NCBI RefSeq assembly: GCF_022811645.1
Contig: NZ_CP094534.1
Span: 5,084,001-5,148,000, forward strand
Direction: 5' to 3'
Source of the DNA: Hymenobacter monticola
Lineage (GTDB): Bacteria; Bacteroidota; Bacteroidia; Cytophagales; Hymenobacteraceae
Length of the DNA: 64,000 bases
Part shown: positions 23,911-32,699 of the stretch, piece by piece
Layout of the letters: each line of letters starts with the position of its first letter
Position numbering within the stretch: position 1 is the first letter of the stretch
Position numbers and translations under genes: made by a program
Notes under the pieces: generated by a model
The model's database searches: none
What the model was told of the DNA's origin: nothing
The model's input: the letters and a program-made list of their open reading frames with translations, nothing else

Positions 23911-25965
23911 ATGAAGCGAACCGTTTATTCGTTGGTGCTGGCGGCGCTGCTGGCCGGGCCGGCCGCGCACGCCCAAACTCCCACCCCCGCCAAATTTCAG
24001 GTAGCCACCGAGCAGTTTGCCGACCTGCGCATGCTGCGCTACCAGGTGCCGGGCTTCGCGCAGCTGAGCGCCAAGCAGAAGGAAATGCTCTACTACCTGT
24101 CGGAAGCCGCGCTGAGCGGGCGCGACATTGTATACGACCAGAACTACAAGCACAACCTGCGCGTGCGCCGCACCCTGGAAGCCATTTGGGCCGCCAACCA
24201 GCAGAACCTGAAAGGCGCCCAGGCCGCCGAGGCCGAGAAGCTGAACGTGTACGCCAAGCGGGTGTGGTTTTCCAACGGCATTCACCACCACTACTCCACG
24301 CGCAAGTTTGTGCCCGAGTGCTCGGCTGCTTACTTCTCCAAGCTGGTGAAAGGCGTGGATGCCAAGACCCTGCCGCTGGAAAAGGGCGAAACCGTGGACA
24401 AATTCGTGGCTTTCCTCACGCCCATCGTTTTCGACCCCAACGTGGCGCCGAAGAAGGTGAACCAGGTGGCTGGCCAGGACTTGCTCGCCACCTCAGCCAC
24501 CAACTTCTACGAGGGCGTGACGCAGGCCGAGGCCGAAGCGTTTTACGCCAAGGTAATTGACAAGAAAGACCCGCGCCCGGTGTCTTACGGCTTGAATTCC
24601 AAGCTGGTGAAGAACAAGAGCGGGCAGTTGGAGGAGCACACTTGGAGCGCTGTGGGCATGTACGCGCCGGCCATCAAGCGCATTGTGTACTGGCTGCAAA
24701 AGGCGGCCGACGTGGCCGAAAACCCCACGCAGAAGGAGGCCCTCACCAAGCTCATCAGCTTTTATCAGACCGGCAGCCTCAAAACCTGGGACGACTACAA
24801 CATTGCCTGGGTGAAGGACACGAAGTCGGCCATCGACGTGGTGAACGGCTTCATTGAGGTGTACGGCGACCCGCTGGGCTACCGCGCCACCTACGAGTCG
24901 GTGGTGAGCTTCCGCGACGAGGAGGCCACCAAGCGCATCAAGGCCATCGGCGACCAGGCGCAGTGGTTCGAGGACCATTCGCCCATCATGGACCAGCACA
25001 AGAAGAAAAACGTGGTGGGCATTACGGCCAAGGTCATCACGGTGGTGATGGAGGCCGGCGACGCGGCCCCGAGCACGCCCATCGGCATCAACCTGCCCAA
25101 TGCCACCTGGATTCGGAAGGAATACGGCTCGAAGTCGGTGAACCTGGGCAACATCGTGGAAGCCTACGACCTGGCCAGCGCCAGCTCGGGCTCGCTCACG
25201 GAGTTTGCCTTCGATGCCGGCGAAGTGGCCCGCGCCCGCCAGTACGGCGCGCTGGCCGGCAAGCTGCACACCGACATGCACGAGGTCATCGGCCACGCAT
25301 CGGGCCAGATAAACGCCGGCGTGGGCACCACCAAGGAAACCCTGAAAAGCTACGCCTCGGCCCTGGAAGAAGGCCGCGCCGACCTCGTGGCCCTCTACTA
25401 CCTGCCCGACGTGAAATTGCAGGAGCTGGGCGTGGCCCCCTCGCCCGACGTGGCCAAGGCCGAGTACGACAGCTACCTGCGCGGCGGCCTCATCACCCAG
25501 CTCACCCGCCTGCAGCCCGGCGAAACCGTGGAGGAAGCCCACATGCGCAACCGCCAGCTGATTTCGAAGTGGGTGCTGGAAAAAGGCAAGGCCGACAACG
25601 TGGTGGAAATGGTGAAGCGCGACGGCAAAACCTACGTGCACATCAACGACTACACCAAGCTGCGCGGCCTGTTTGGCCAGCTGCTGCGCGAGCTGCAGCG
25701 CATCACGAGCGAGGGCGATTACGCGGCCGGCAAAGCCCTCATCGAAACCTACGGCGTGCAGGTCGACCCCGAGTTGCACAAGGAAGTGCTGGCCCGCTAC
25801 CAGAAGCTCAATATCGCGCCCTACCAGGGCTTTATCCAGCCCAAGTTGGTGCCGGTGATGAGCGGCAGCAAGGTGACCGACGTGAAGGTTGAGTACCCCA
25901 CCAACTTCGCGCAGCAGATGCTGGAATTCGGCAAAAAGTACTCGCTGCTGCCGGATTACAACTAA
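23911..25965 (+). CDS. Secreted M49-family (dipeptidyl peptidase III-like) metallopeptidase
   Basis: The protein has 684 residues. A clear signal peptide ends near PAAHAQ (residue 21). The zinc motif is HEVIGH at residues 457-462, one residue longer than the classic HExxH and typical of M49; the third ligand lies in EEGRAD (Glu487). The rest covers the usual two-lobe dipeptidyl peptidase III fold. It would release dipeptides from peptide N-termini, but outside the cytoplasm, unlike the cytosolic eukaryotic enzymes. It stands alone, followed by a family A palindrome and a terminator. Confidence 0.92.
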   Translation: MKRTVYSLVLAALLAGPAAHAQTPTPAKFQVATEQFADLRMLRYQVPGFAQLSAKQKEMLYYLSEAALSGRDIVYDQNYKHNLRVRRTLEAIWAANQQNLKGAQAAEAEKLNVYAKRVWFSNGIHHHYSTRKFVPECSAAYFSKLVKGVDAKTLPLEKGETVDKFVAFLTPIVFDPNVAPKKVNQVAGQDLLATSATNFYEGVTQAEAEAFYAKVIDKKDPRPVSYGLNSKLVKNKSGQLEEHTWSAVGMYAPAIKRIVYWLQKAADVAENPTQKEALTKLISFYQTGSLKTWDDYNIAWVKDTKSAIDVVNGFIEVYGDPLGYRATYESVVSFRDEEATKRIKAIGDQAQWFEDHSPIMDQHKKKNVVGITAKVITVVMEAGDAAPSTPIGINLPNATWIRKEYGSKSVNLGNIVEAYDLASASSGSLTEFAFDAGEVARARQYGALAGKLHTDMHEVIGHASGQINAGVGTTKETLKSYASALEEGRADLVALYYLPDVKLQELGVAPSPDVAKAEYDSYLRGGLITQLTRLQPGETVEEAHMRNRQLISKWVLEKGKADNVVEMVKRDGKTYVHINDYTKLRGLFGQLLRELQRITSEGDYAAGKALIETYGVQVDPELHKEVLARYQKLNIAPYQGFIQPKLVPVMSGSKVTDVKVEYPTNFAQQMLEFGKKYSLLPDYN

Positions 25966-25980
25966 GAAATTGCGCGTGGC

Positions 25981-26057
25981 ACGAGTACCCCGAAGCTCCT
26001 GCTTCGGCTCGCGCCTGAATCGTTCAACGAACCGAAGCAGAGCTTCGGGGTACTCGT
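25981..26057. repeat. Palindromic repeat, family A, copy 2
   Basis: Outer arms ACGAGTACCCCGAAGCTC and GAGCTTCGGGGTACTCGT are perfect; an inner GCTTCGGCTCG / ACCGAAGC hairpin and a TCGTTCAACGA loop follow the same plan as the copies at 13-87 and 47517-47596. It lies directly downstream of the peptidase stop. Confidence 0.88.
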
Positions 26058-26097
26058 TCTGCCAGCCGCAACACAATCCTAGCTCACGCTACAGCCC

Positions 26098-26137
26098 GGC
26101 CGGTTGTTCTGCCCGAACAACCGGCCGTGTCTTTTTT
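26098..26137 (+). terminator. Intrinsic terminator
   Basis: Perfect 12-bp stem GGCCGGTTGTTC / GAACAACCGGCC with a TGCCC loop, followed by GTGTCTTTTTTGG. It ends the peptidase transcript after the family A repeat. Confidence 0.85.
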
Positions 26138-26170
26138 GGCCCCGTGGCCCGCGCACGTTACTGCTTTGTA

Positions 26171-27052
26171 GTGAACAAATTCTGCTCCTTCCTTTCCAAT
26201 TTTCTTGGCCTTCGACTAGTCGTTGTGGCCTTTTTAATGAGCGGCCTCTGTCTCAATGCCCGCGCCCAAACCCCGGCCGACTCGACCAGCACGGCCCCAC
26301 CCGATTCGGCGGCGGTGAGCAGCGTGGGCGGGCTCACGCCACCGCCGGCCGGGCTACCCTCGGCCGAGTTTGAGACTTATAACGTGAACAGCCGCGGCGT
26401 GCGCTACACCGCCGCCCTCACCGGCCTCTACACCACGGGCACGGTGGAGCGGGTGTACTTCAGCACCAGCCACACGGGCGGGCTCACACGGGGGCATTGG
26501 CAGTTTCCGGCGGCGCTGAGCTACAGCTACGGCCGGCAGGACGGCGCCCTGCGCGAGCGGGAGCTGCTGCTGCTCAGCACGCCCGACTACCGCCTGGGCA
26601 AGTGGAAATTTTACGCCCTGGGCGAGTTCGAAACCAGCAACCTGCGCGCCATCACGCGGCGCGTGGTGGCGGGCGGCGGCGTGGGCTACCAGCTCTACGC
26701 CGACACGCTGAACAACGAACTGGCCCTGAGCACCTTTCTGCTCAACGAGCGTACCGACTACAACACCGAGCCGGAGCTGCAACGCTACGTGGTACGCAAT
26801 TCTACGCGCCTCAAGCTCCGCCTGACCCGGGGCGCGGCCAGCTTCTCGGAGCTGCTGTTCTACCAGCCCAGCCTGCGCGACCCCGGCGGCGATTACCGCC
26901 TCAACAGCGCCAGCGTGCTGGCCCTCAAGCTCTACCAGCACCTGGCCCTGAACGTGGCCTACACGTTTTCCTACGAAAGTGTGGTGGTGCAAAACCGCAG
27001 CGCGGCCAATGCCACGCTCTCGGTGGGGTTTGCTTACAGCACCGGAAAATAA
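26171..27052 (+). CDS. DUF481-like outer-membrane protein
   Basis: The protein has 293 residues if it starts at GTG 26171, which gives a good signal peptide (hydrophobic LRLVVVAFLMSG, cleavage near ARAQ). The frame remains open far upstream, but only through a palindrome and a terminator, so earlier starts are rejected. After a Pro/Ser-rich linker come alternating beta strands (YTAALTGLYTTGTV, WKFYALGEFETSNL, TRLKLRLTRGAAS), and the protein ends in an aromatic-rich strand. That pattern fits DUF481-type beta-barrels. Function is unknown. Confidence 0.75.
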   Translation: MNKFCSFLSNFLGLRLVVVAFLMSGLCLNARAQTPADSTSTAPPDSAAVSSVGGLTPPPAGLPSAEFETYNVNSRGVRYTAALTGLYTTGTVERVYFSTSHTGGLTRGHWQFPAALSYSYGRQDGALRERELLLLSTPDYRLGKWKFYALGEFETSNLRAITRRVVAGGGVGYQLYADTLNNELALSTFLLNERTDYNTEPELQRYVVRNSTRLKLRLTRGAASFSELLFYQPSLRDPGGDYRLNSASVLALKLYQHLALNVAYTFSYESVVVQNRSAANATLSVGFAYSTGK

Positions 27053-27174
27053 AGCGGCGCCGGTGCTGAGAAATGCGCTGATTTGGTGGTATTATTGACC
27101 CGAATTTCCAAAAAACTATCTTCAAATAACATTTCATTCCGCTTCCCTTTTCTCCACCCTTTTCATCTCATTGC

Positions 27175-28806
27175 GTGAAAAAAATTTCTACTATCCTCCT
27201 CAACGGCACGTTCATGGGGTCGCTGTTGCTGCAGAGCTGCGCCACCATCATTGCCACCCCTTACCAGACCGTGCGCGTGGTGGGAGCCCCGGCGGGCAGC
27301 ACCGTTTACGTAAACGACAAAGAAGTGAAAGCCAAGCCCATTGCGGGCAGCAACGACTTCAAAGTGCGGGTGCGGCGCAAGAAAAACGCCGAAATTAAAA
27401 TCAAGCACGACGGCTACAAGGAGCATTCCGAAGTGCTCTACCCCGAAAAAAGCAACGGCCTTACCTACCTGAACTGGGTGCCGGCGCTGGCCACTTTCAA
27501 GGGCATCAGCGCCGATGAAAACGGCGTGGAGAACACCAACCCGTTGATATACGGCTGGGCGGTGGGCCTGGGCGGCTACTTCGTCGACGCCATTCTGGGC
27601 TCGGGCAAGAAGCTTACGAAGAGCGAAATCAACCCCGTGATGCCGGCCCTGCCCAAGGCCGTGGCCAGCAGCCAAACCATTCAGTGCGGCCTGGTGAACG
27701 TGCGCCTGAAGGGCGGTGACAAAATGGGCAACTTCATCATCGGCAAGGAAAACACCGACATCCTTTACTTCGGCAAAACGCTCGACGTGGACGCCGACCA
27801 CCTGAAGAGCAGCGTCAACTCGGTGCTGAAGGACCTGGGCTACGCCGTGCCGACCGCTGAGGGCAAAAGCGTGTTCTCGACCGGCAGCAACTCGCGCTAC
27901 ACCCTGCAGGGCGAGATGCGCGACGTGAAATACGACATCTACGCTTCCAACCTCTACGAGTACCGCGCCCACTACGAAACCCGGTGCGCCGTGGAAGTAA
28001 CCTGGAAGCTGGTCAACCAAAGCCGCCAGACCGTTTTTGAGCACAAAGACGGCGGCAAGAGCGTGAAGTTTGAGAAGGGCGGCAGCGCCGCGTTCGAAGA
28101 TGCCTTCGAGAACTCGCTCTACGCCTTCTTGTCGAACAAAGAGGTGGCCACCGCCCTGTCCAAGCCCGCCGGCACCGGCCCCGCTGCGGCCGATGCCGAC
28201 AAACCCGCCGCCATTGCGGTGCACCGCGCGGCCCTGCCCAAGGCCGGCACGGCCACTGGCGTGAGCCTGGCCGCCAAAAGCGTGGTAATTGTGGAAACGG
28301 CCGACGGCCACGGCAGCGGCTGCATCATTTCCAACGACGGCTACATCGTGACCAACGCCCACGTGGTGGGGGATGACCAAACCGTGAAAGTGCTCATGGC
28401 TGACGGCCTCGAAGCCAAGGGCCGCGTGGCCCGGGTAAACGCCGAAATGGACCTGGCCCTCATCAAAATCGATACCGACGGCCTCACCGCTTTCCAGCTG
28501 CCCACCGCCAGTGCGGCCGAAATCGGGGCCGACGTGTTCGCCATTGGCACCCCCGCCGACAAGGAGCTGGGCCAGAGCATCACGAAGGGCATCATCAGCG
28601 GCCGGCGCAAAATTGAAGGCCACACGCTGCTGCAAACCGACGTGAGCATCAACGGCGGCAACAGCGGCGGGGCCCTGGTGGGCCACGGCGGTCAGCTGCT
28701 GGGCATTGTGAACGCCAAGCTGGTGGGCCGCGGCATCGAGGGCATTGGCTTCGCCATTCCGGCCGAGCAGGTGGCCGAGGCGCTGCAATTGAAGTTTGTG
28801 GACTAA
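27175..28806 (+). CDS. Lipoprotein with C-terminal trypsin-like serine protease domain
   Basis: The protein has 543 residues from GTG 27175. A lipoprotein signal ends in LLLQSC. A PEGA-like beta domain follows (VVGAPAGSTVYVNDKEVKA), then a central region of about 250 residues that I do not recognise, and a trypsin-like domain from about residue 365 with catalytic His396 (TNAHVVGD), Asp426 (MDLALIKI) and Ser497 (GGNSGGAL). It resembles HtrA-type proteases but lacks a PDZ domain. It is likely anchored in the membrane facing the periplasm or surface, perhaps for envelope quality control. A strong bidirectional terminator follows. Confidence 0.85.
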   Translation: MKKISTILLNGTFMGSLLLQSCATIIATPYQTVRVVGAPAGSTVYVNDKEVKAKPIAGSNDFKVRVRRKKNAEIKIKHDGYKEHSEVLYPEKSNGLTYLNWVPALATFKGISADENGVENTNPLIYGWAVGLGGYFVDAILGSGKKLTKSEINPVMPALPKAVASSQTIQCGLVNVRLKGGDKMGNFIIGKENTDILYFGKTLDVDADHLKSSVNSVLKDLGYAVPTAEGKSVFSTGSNSRYTLQGEMRDVKYDIYASNLYEYRAHYETRCAVEVTWKLVNQSRQTVFEHKDGGKSVKFEKGGSAAFEDAFENSLYAFLSNKEVATALSKPAGTGPAAADADKPAAIAVHRAALPKAGTATGVSLAAKSVVIVETADGHGSGCIISNDGYIVTNAHVVGDDQTVKVLMADGLEAKGRVARVNAEMDLALIKIDTDGLTAFQLPTASAAEIGADVFAIGTPADKELGQSITKGIISGRRKIEGHTLLQTDVSINGGNSGGALVGHGGQLLGIVNAKLVGRGIEGIGFAIPAEQVAEALQLKFVD

Positions 28807-28829
28807 TTGGCAGTAGCCATTAGCCCGGG

Positions 28830-28887
28830 CCCGCAAACCAAACGGCCGGCTGCTCCTCCTGGGGCGGCCGGCCGTTTGGTTTGCGGG
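28830..28887. terminator. Long bidirectional hairpin between convergent genes
   Basis: Perfect 21-bp arms (28830-28850 and 28867-28887, containing CAAACCAAACGGCCGG) with a 16-base loop sit between the + strand protease and the - strand barrel gene. The run of T and G after the core is mixed, so termination is likely from both sides but not textbook. Confidence 0.75.
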
Positions 28888-28898
28888 GGAGGGCCGGC

Positions 28899-29597
28899 CT
28901 ACAGATTAGCTTGGGTGAAGAGGGGCTCCTTTTCTTTCCACACCTTTTTCAGCTCGCCCAGAAACAAGTTGGCGCGCAGGTAAAACACGGGGCCGTTCAG
29001 CTCTTTCTGCACCGAGCCGGGCACAAACACCGGCTGCCGCCAGCCCGCGCCCGCGCCCGCGCCACCCCAGCGAAACACTCGGTACTGGGCCGCCAGCGTA
29101 GGCTCCAGGATGCCCATGAAGTCGGGCAGGGTTTTATCGAAAACGCCCTCGTCGGTTCGGTAGCGGATGTACACCGAGCCCAGACCGGCCTGCATGATGG
29201 CGCTCAGTTCCCAGCGGGGGTTTTCGAGCAGCACGTAGCCAGCGTAGGCGGCCAGGTAGCGGAAGCGCAGCTCGGCGTCGGCATCATCGGCGGCGTTGTT
29301 GGGCGCCGGCTGGCGGGTAGGCACGCCGGTGCTGAGGAAGTAGATGGCCGCCCCGGTGCGGAAGCGGCTCTTGAACTCAATGCCCAGCTTCAGGCCGTTG
29401 ATGGTGGTGAGGTGGTGATTAATAATAGAGTAGCGCGAGTCGTACTGCGCCACAAAGCGGTTGTGCACCAGCCGCGGCACGTTGGGGCGCCCCACCACCA
29501 CGGTGTCGCGCGGCGCGGAGGGGCTCATCTGGGCCCGGCCCGCGAGGGGCAGCAGCAACATCCCCATCCACAACCCTAAGCGCAACATCAAAACCAT
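28899..29597 (-). CDS. Secreted beta-rich envelope protein, hypothetical
   Basis: The protein has 232 residues. A signal peptide is visible (LWMGMLLLPLAGRAQ, cleavage near residue 22). The mature part alternates hydrophobic and polar residues (IINHHLTTINGLKLGIEF, RYLAAYAGYVLLENPRWEL, AAQYRVFRWGGAGAGAG), as in small outer-membrane beta-barrels. A promoter-like TACTTCGG can be read on the - strand at 29606-29613. I cannot place it in a named family. Confidence 0.7.
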   Translation of the reverse strand: MVLMLRLGLWMGMLLLPLAGRAQMSPSAPRDTVVVGRPNVPRLVHNRFVAQYDSRYSIINHHLTTINGLKLGIEFKSRFRTGAAIYFLSTGVPTRQPAPNNAADDADAELRFRYLAAYAGYVLLENPRWELSAIMQAGLGSVYIRYRTDEGVFDKTLPDFMGILEPTLAAQYRVFRWGGAGAGAGWRQPVFVPGSVQKELNGPVFYLRANLFLGELKKVWKEKEPLFTQANL

Positions 29598-29966
29598 AGC
29601 GAACCGAAGTACGGCCCGGCCCCGGCGAAGTTGTAGCCGCGCCGGCGTCAGGGCCTTGTTGCCGGCAGACGAATAAGCTAACCGAATGTTTTAAAAAGCA
29701 GTTGGGCTGGTGGTGGGCGGCGCTGAGCAGTGGGCACGCGCAGGGCGGCGCGCAACAGCCGCGCGGGTAGCGGAAGCAGCATGGCAGCCGGTTGAAACAA
29801 CCGATAGGTAGTTCAACGGTAGATTCGACGGGTTGGCCATTGGTGGCGTTGGCTCACCGCCGCGGCCCGCCGCTTCGCCCCGCCGTTTCGCCGCTTCGCC
29901 CCCGTTGCTCTGGCGGCCGGGCAAGCCGGCACGTAAGTTTGAACCAGTCCTTTCAACCCGCCCGCC
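29598..29966. other. 369-base divergent spacer
   Basis: Between divergently transcribed genes. On the + side TAAGTTTG at 29934-29941 matches the bacteroidetal -7 consensus TANNTTTG and lies 25 bases before the ABA4-like gene. On the - side a TACTTCGG box lies close to the barrel gene. The middle is GC-rich with no gene or repeat I can support. Confidence 0.5.
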
Positions 29967-30410
29967 ATGCTCACGCCCGACCTCCTGTTCAAAATTGCCA
30001 GCAACGTAGCCGCCCTGGGCTGGCTGCTGCTGGTGCTGGCCCCGCGCTGGCGCGGCACCCGCGCCGTGGTGCTGAGCGGGGCCCTGCCCCTGCTTCTCGC
30101 CGCCACCTACGTGGCCGTCATCGGCTACCAAACGCTGGCCCACCCCGCGCCGGGCGCCGGCTTTAGCTCGCTGGCGCAGGTGGCGGCACTGTTTCGGGAG
30201 CCGTGGGCCCTCACGGCCGGCTGGGTGCACTATCTGTGCTTCGATATGGCCGTGGGCATCTGGGAAAGCCGCGACGCCGAGCAGCGCGGCGTGCCGCACC
30301 TGCTGTTGCTGCCGTGCCTGGTGGCCACCTTCCTGCTGGGGCCGCTCGGGTTCTTGCTCTACTCGGCCGTGCGGCGCTGGTACCCGCGGCCGGCGGTGGC
30401 AGCCATCTAG
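29967..30410 (+). CDS. ABA4-like membrane protein
   Basis: The protein has 147 residues with four transmembrane helices. The conserved block GWVHYLCFDMAVGIWESRDA, followed by PHLLLLPCLVATFLLGPLGFLLY, is the hallmark of the ABA4-like (DUF4281) family, whose plant member is needed for neoxanthin formation. In bacteria its job is not established. Carotenoid modification is conceivable, since pigmented Bacteroidota are common, but no carotenoid gene lies nearby. It heads a row of four + strand membrane protein genes. Confidence 0.85.
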   Translation: MLTPDLLFKIASNVAALGWLLLVLAPRWRGTRAVVLSGALPLLLAATYVAVIGYQTLAHPAPGAGFSSLAQVAALFREPWALTAGWVHYLCFDMAVGIWESRDAEQRGVPHLLLLPCLVATFLLGPLGFLLYSAVRRWYPRPAVAAI

Positions 30411-30431
30411 CAATCTGTTATTCAACCTGCC

Positions 30432-30908
30432 ATGACTGCGTTTGCCGAATCGATGCTCTGGCTGCTGGTGCTGAACCTGGGCGTGGCCTTCGGGGCCGGG
30501 CTCTACGAAACGCGCATTGTGCTGCCGCAGTGGTTCAGCCGCTCGGCTATCGGCTTTCAGGTGAACGATGCGGCCATGCGCGCCACCGACACCGGCCGCC
30601 AGTTCTGGGGCATGGCTACCACGCTGCCGCTCACCTTGCTCACGCTGGCCAACCTGTGGCTGGCCGGGCGGGCCCCGGCGCCTGTGCACGGCTGGTGGCT
30701 GGCCGCCGCCCTGCTCACGCTGCTGGAACGCCTCGGCACATTTGGCTTTTTCATTCCCACGGCCATTAAGCTGATGAGCGAGCCGGGGGTAGCGCCGGCC
30801 AAAGCCAGCGGCCTGGTGGGCTGGTGGCGGCGCCTGAACTACGGTCGCCTCCTGCTCACGCTGCTGGCGTGGCTGGCGGCCCTGAAGGCGCTGACGCTGG
30901 TGGCGTAG
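30432..30908 (+). CDS. Four-helix membrane protein, hypothetical
   Basis: The protein has 158 residues with helices at about 7-25, 57-76, 85-108 and 133-155. The GAGLYETRIVLPQWF and NYGRLLLTLLAWLAALKAL stretches resemble DUF1772-like proteins, which have similar size and topology. It starts 21 bases after the ABA4-like stop, so the two are probably cotranscribed. Function is unknown. Confidence 0.75.
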   Translation: MTAFAESMLWLLVLNLGVAFGAGLYETRIVLPQWFSRSAIGFQVNDAAMRATDTGRQFWGMATTLPLTLLTLANLWLAGRAPAPVHGWWLAAALLTLLERLGTFGFFIPTAIKLMSEPGVAPAKASGLVGWWRRLNYGRLLLTLLAWLAALKALTLVA

Positions 30909-31112
30909 GCAGCCCGAGTGCCAAGGAATTGCTGCCTTGCGGCCCTGGCGAACCTCACCCCGGCCCCTATCCAAGAGATAAGCCGGATGCTTAATAGAAA
31001 GTCGTGCCGATGTGATTCCCCCTTTTCAGGAGGCACCGGAAAGGCTCTTTTAAGCTACGCCAGCAAGCCCGCTGCTTCAATAAATTCCTAAGCTTCATTC
31101 CTTTCTTATCCC

Positions 31113-31970
31113 ATGAAAACTACCCTGCTTCAAACGTCGCTTCTGGCAACGGCCGCGCCAGCCGAATCCGCTTTTTCGTCCGTCGGCACGGCGCTGCGGG
31201 TGCTGCACCGCGCCAATCCCGTATTGTCGTGGACGGGCTGGGTGAACGTGGCCCTGGCCCTACTGGCGCTGGGCCTGCTGCTGGTAGACCACCGCCTGGT
31301 GACGGGCGCGCCGGCGTGGGTGAAGCCGCTGAAGTTTGCGCTGTCCATCACGGCCTTTGCCTGGACGCTGGGCTGGCTGCTGGCCGATTTGCCGCCAACG
31401 GCGCAGCGAGCCGTGCAGCTTCTTAGCTGGGGCGTAGCCGTGAGCATGGCCGTGGAGCAAGCCGTGATTTTCACGCAGGCCGCGCGCGGCACTAGCTCGC
31501 ACTACAATGCTACTTCCGCGCTAAACGGCGTGCTCTTTGGCCTGATGGGCGTATTCATTCTGGTGAATACGCTGATGACTGTGTGGGCCCTGCTGCTGGT
31601 GTGGCGGCACCCGCTACACGGGCCGGTGGGCTACGTGTGGGGCGTGCGCCTGGGGCTGCTGCTGTTCCTCATCGGCAGCGTGCTGGGCGGCATGATGATT
31701 CACAACCAGCAGCACACCGTGGGCGCGCCCGACGGCGGCCCCGGCCTGCCAGGCCTGGGCTGGAGCACCCGCGCCGGCGACCTGCGCATTGCCCACTTCC
31801 TGGGCATGCACGCGCTGCAGGCGCTGCCGCTGCTGGGCTGGGCCCTCAGCCACTGGGCGCCGCGCTGGGCCGCGCCCCTTACCTGGACGGGCGCCGCCCT
31901 GTATGCCGGGGCCGTGGCCGGGTTGTTTGCGCTGGCCCTGGCCGGGCGGCCGCTGTGGGCCGGGCAGTAG
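31113..31970 (+). CDS. Polytopic membrane protein, hypothetical
   Basis: The protein has 285 residues and about seven transmembrane helices from residue 40 on. Conserved-looking features are HRLVTGAPAWVKPLKFALSI, a helix with EQAVIFTQAARGTSSHYN, and MIHNQQHTVGAPDGGPGLPG, the last probably in a periplasmic loop with histidines. The GTSSHYN segment and His-rich loops recall small haem- or metal-binding membrane proteins, but I cannot name a family. It lies between the ABA4-like pair and the DUF2306-like gene, all on the + strand. Confidence 0.75.
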   Translation: MKTTLLQTSLLATAAPAESAFSSVGTALRVLHRANPVLSWTGWVNVALALLALGLLLVDHRLVTGAPAWVKPLKFALSITAFAWTLGWLLADLPPTAQRAVQLLSWGVAVSMAVEQAVIFTQAARGTSSHYNATSALNGVLFGLMGVFILVNTLMTVWALLLVWRHPLHGPVGYVWGVRLGLLLFLIGSVLGGMMIHNQQHTVGAPDGGPGLPGLGWSTRAGDLRIAHFLGMHALQALPLLGWALSHWAPRWAAPLTWTGAALYAGAVAGLFALALAGRPLWAGQ

Positions 31971-32030
31971 CCGCGCCGGTTTCATTGCCACTTCTCGTTC
32001 TCCCCTCATTTGGTTTACGCTCCCCTGATT

Positions 32031-32699
32031 ATGCCTGCCCTGCATCAGCTCAACATTCTTGTGCACATTGTATTTGGCACGCTGGCGCTGCTGGTGGGGC
32101 TAGGCCCCATCTTCACAGCGGCAGGCGGGGGCGCCCGGCATGCGCGGCTGGGCCGCTGGTTTCTGGGCCTGGCCACGGTGACGCTGGTGACGGCCGTGCT
32201 GGGTTTGGCCGTGTTCAACTTCCGGCCGTTTCTGACGGTAATTGTGCTGCTGAGCGTGTACCAGGCGTACTCGGGCTTTCGGGCGCTGCGCACCCGGGCC
32301 ACCGGCCCTACCTGGCGCGATGGGGTGTTTTCGGCGGTTTTCCTGGTGGGTGGGCTGGCCTTTCTCGTGCTATTGCCGCGTATCGCGCTGGTGTGGTCGC
32401 CGGTGGTGATGTACAGCACCTTGGGCACCCTGCTCACCATGACGGTGTACGACCTGAGCCGGTTTGCGTGGCGGCCGCAGTGGCGGCGCGGCGCCTGGCT
32501 CTACGAGCACATCTGGAAGATGATGAGCACCTACGCGGCGCTGCTGTCGGCCTTCACGGGCACGGTGCTGGCGGCTTATCAGCCCTACAGCCAGTTTCTG
32601 CCGTCGGTGCTGGGCACGGCGGTGGCGCTGGGCTTTATGGGCAGCGTGTATTGGCGCCAGCGCCGGCGCGGGGCTCCTTTTTCGGCCGGCAATGCCTAA
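32031..32699 (+). CDS. DUF2306-like membrane protein
   Basis: The protein has 222 residues from the ATG of MPALHQLNILVHIVFG. Seven hydrophobic segments are visible. A histidine in helix 1 (LVHIVFG) and the motif YEHIWKMMSTYAALLSAFTG fit the DUF2306-like group of Bacteroidota membrane proteins. Its last 8 bases overlap the start of the LytS-type kinase gene, so the two are translationally coupled. That suggests, without proof, that this membrane protein works with the kinase as a sensor partner. Confidence 0.75.
   Translation: MPALHQLNILVHIVFGTLALLVGLGPIFTAAGGGARHARLGRWFLGLATVTLVTAVLGLAVFNFRPFLTVIVLLSVYQAYSGFRALRTRATGPTWRDGVFSAVFLVGGLAFLVLLPRIALVWSPVVMYSTLGTLLTMTVYDLSRFAWRPQWRRGAWLYEHIWKMMSTYAALLSAFTGTVLAAYQPYSQFLPSVLGTAVALGFMGSVYWRQRRRGAPFSAGNA

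Noticed and set aside
24493..26076. Long open frame on the - strand (527 codons) opposite the M49 peptidase
   Set aside because: It is the antisense shadow of a well-supported peptidase gene. The composition is His/Gly/Val-rich without any domain, and it runs through a palindromic repeat.
25889..26170. Upstream part of the frame of the DUF481-like protein
   Set aside because: It overlaps the end of the peptidase gene, a palindrome and a terminator. GTG 26171 yields a proper signal peptide.
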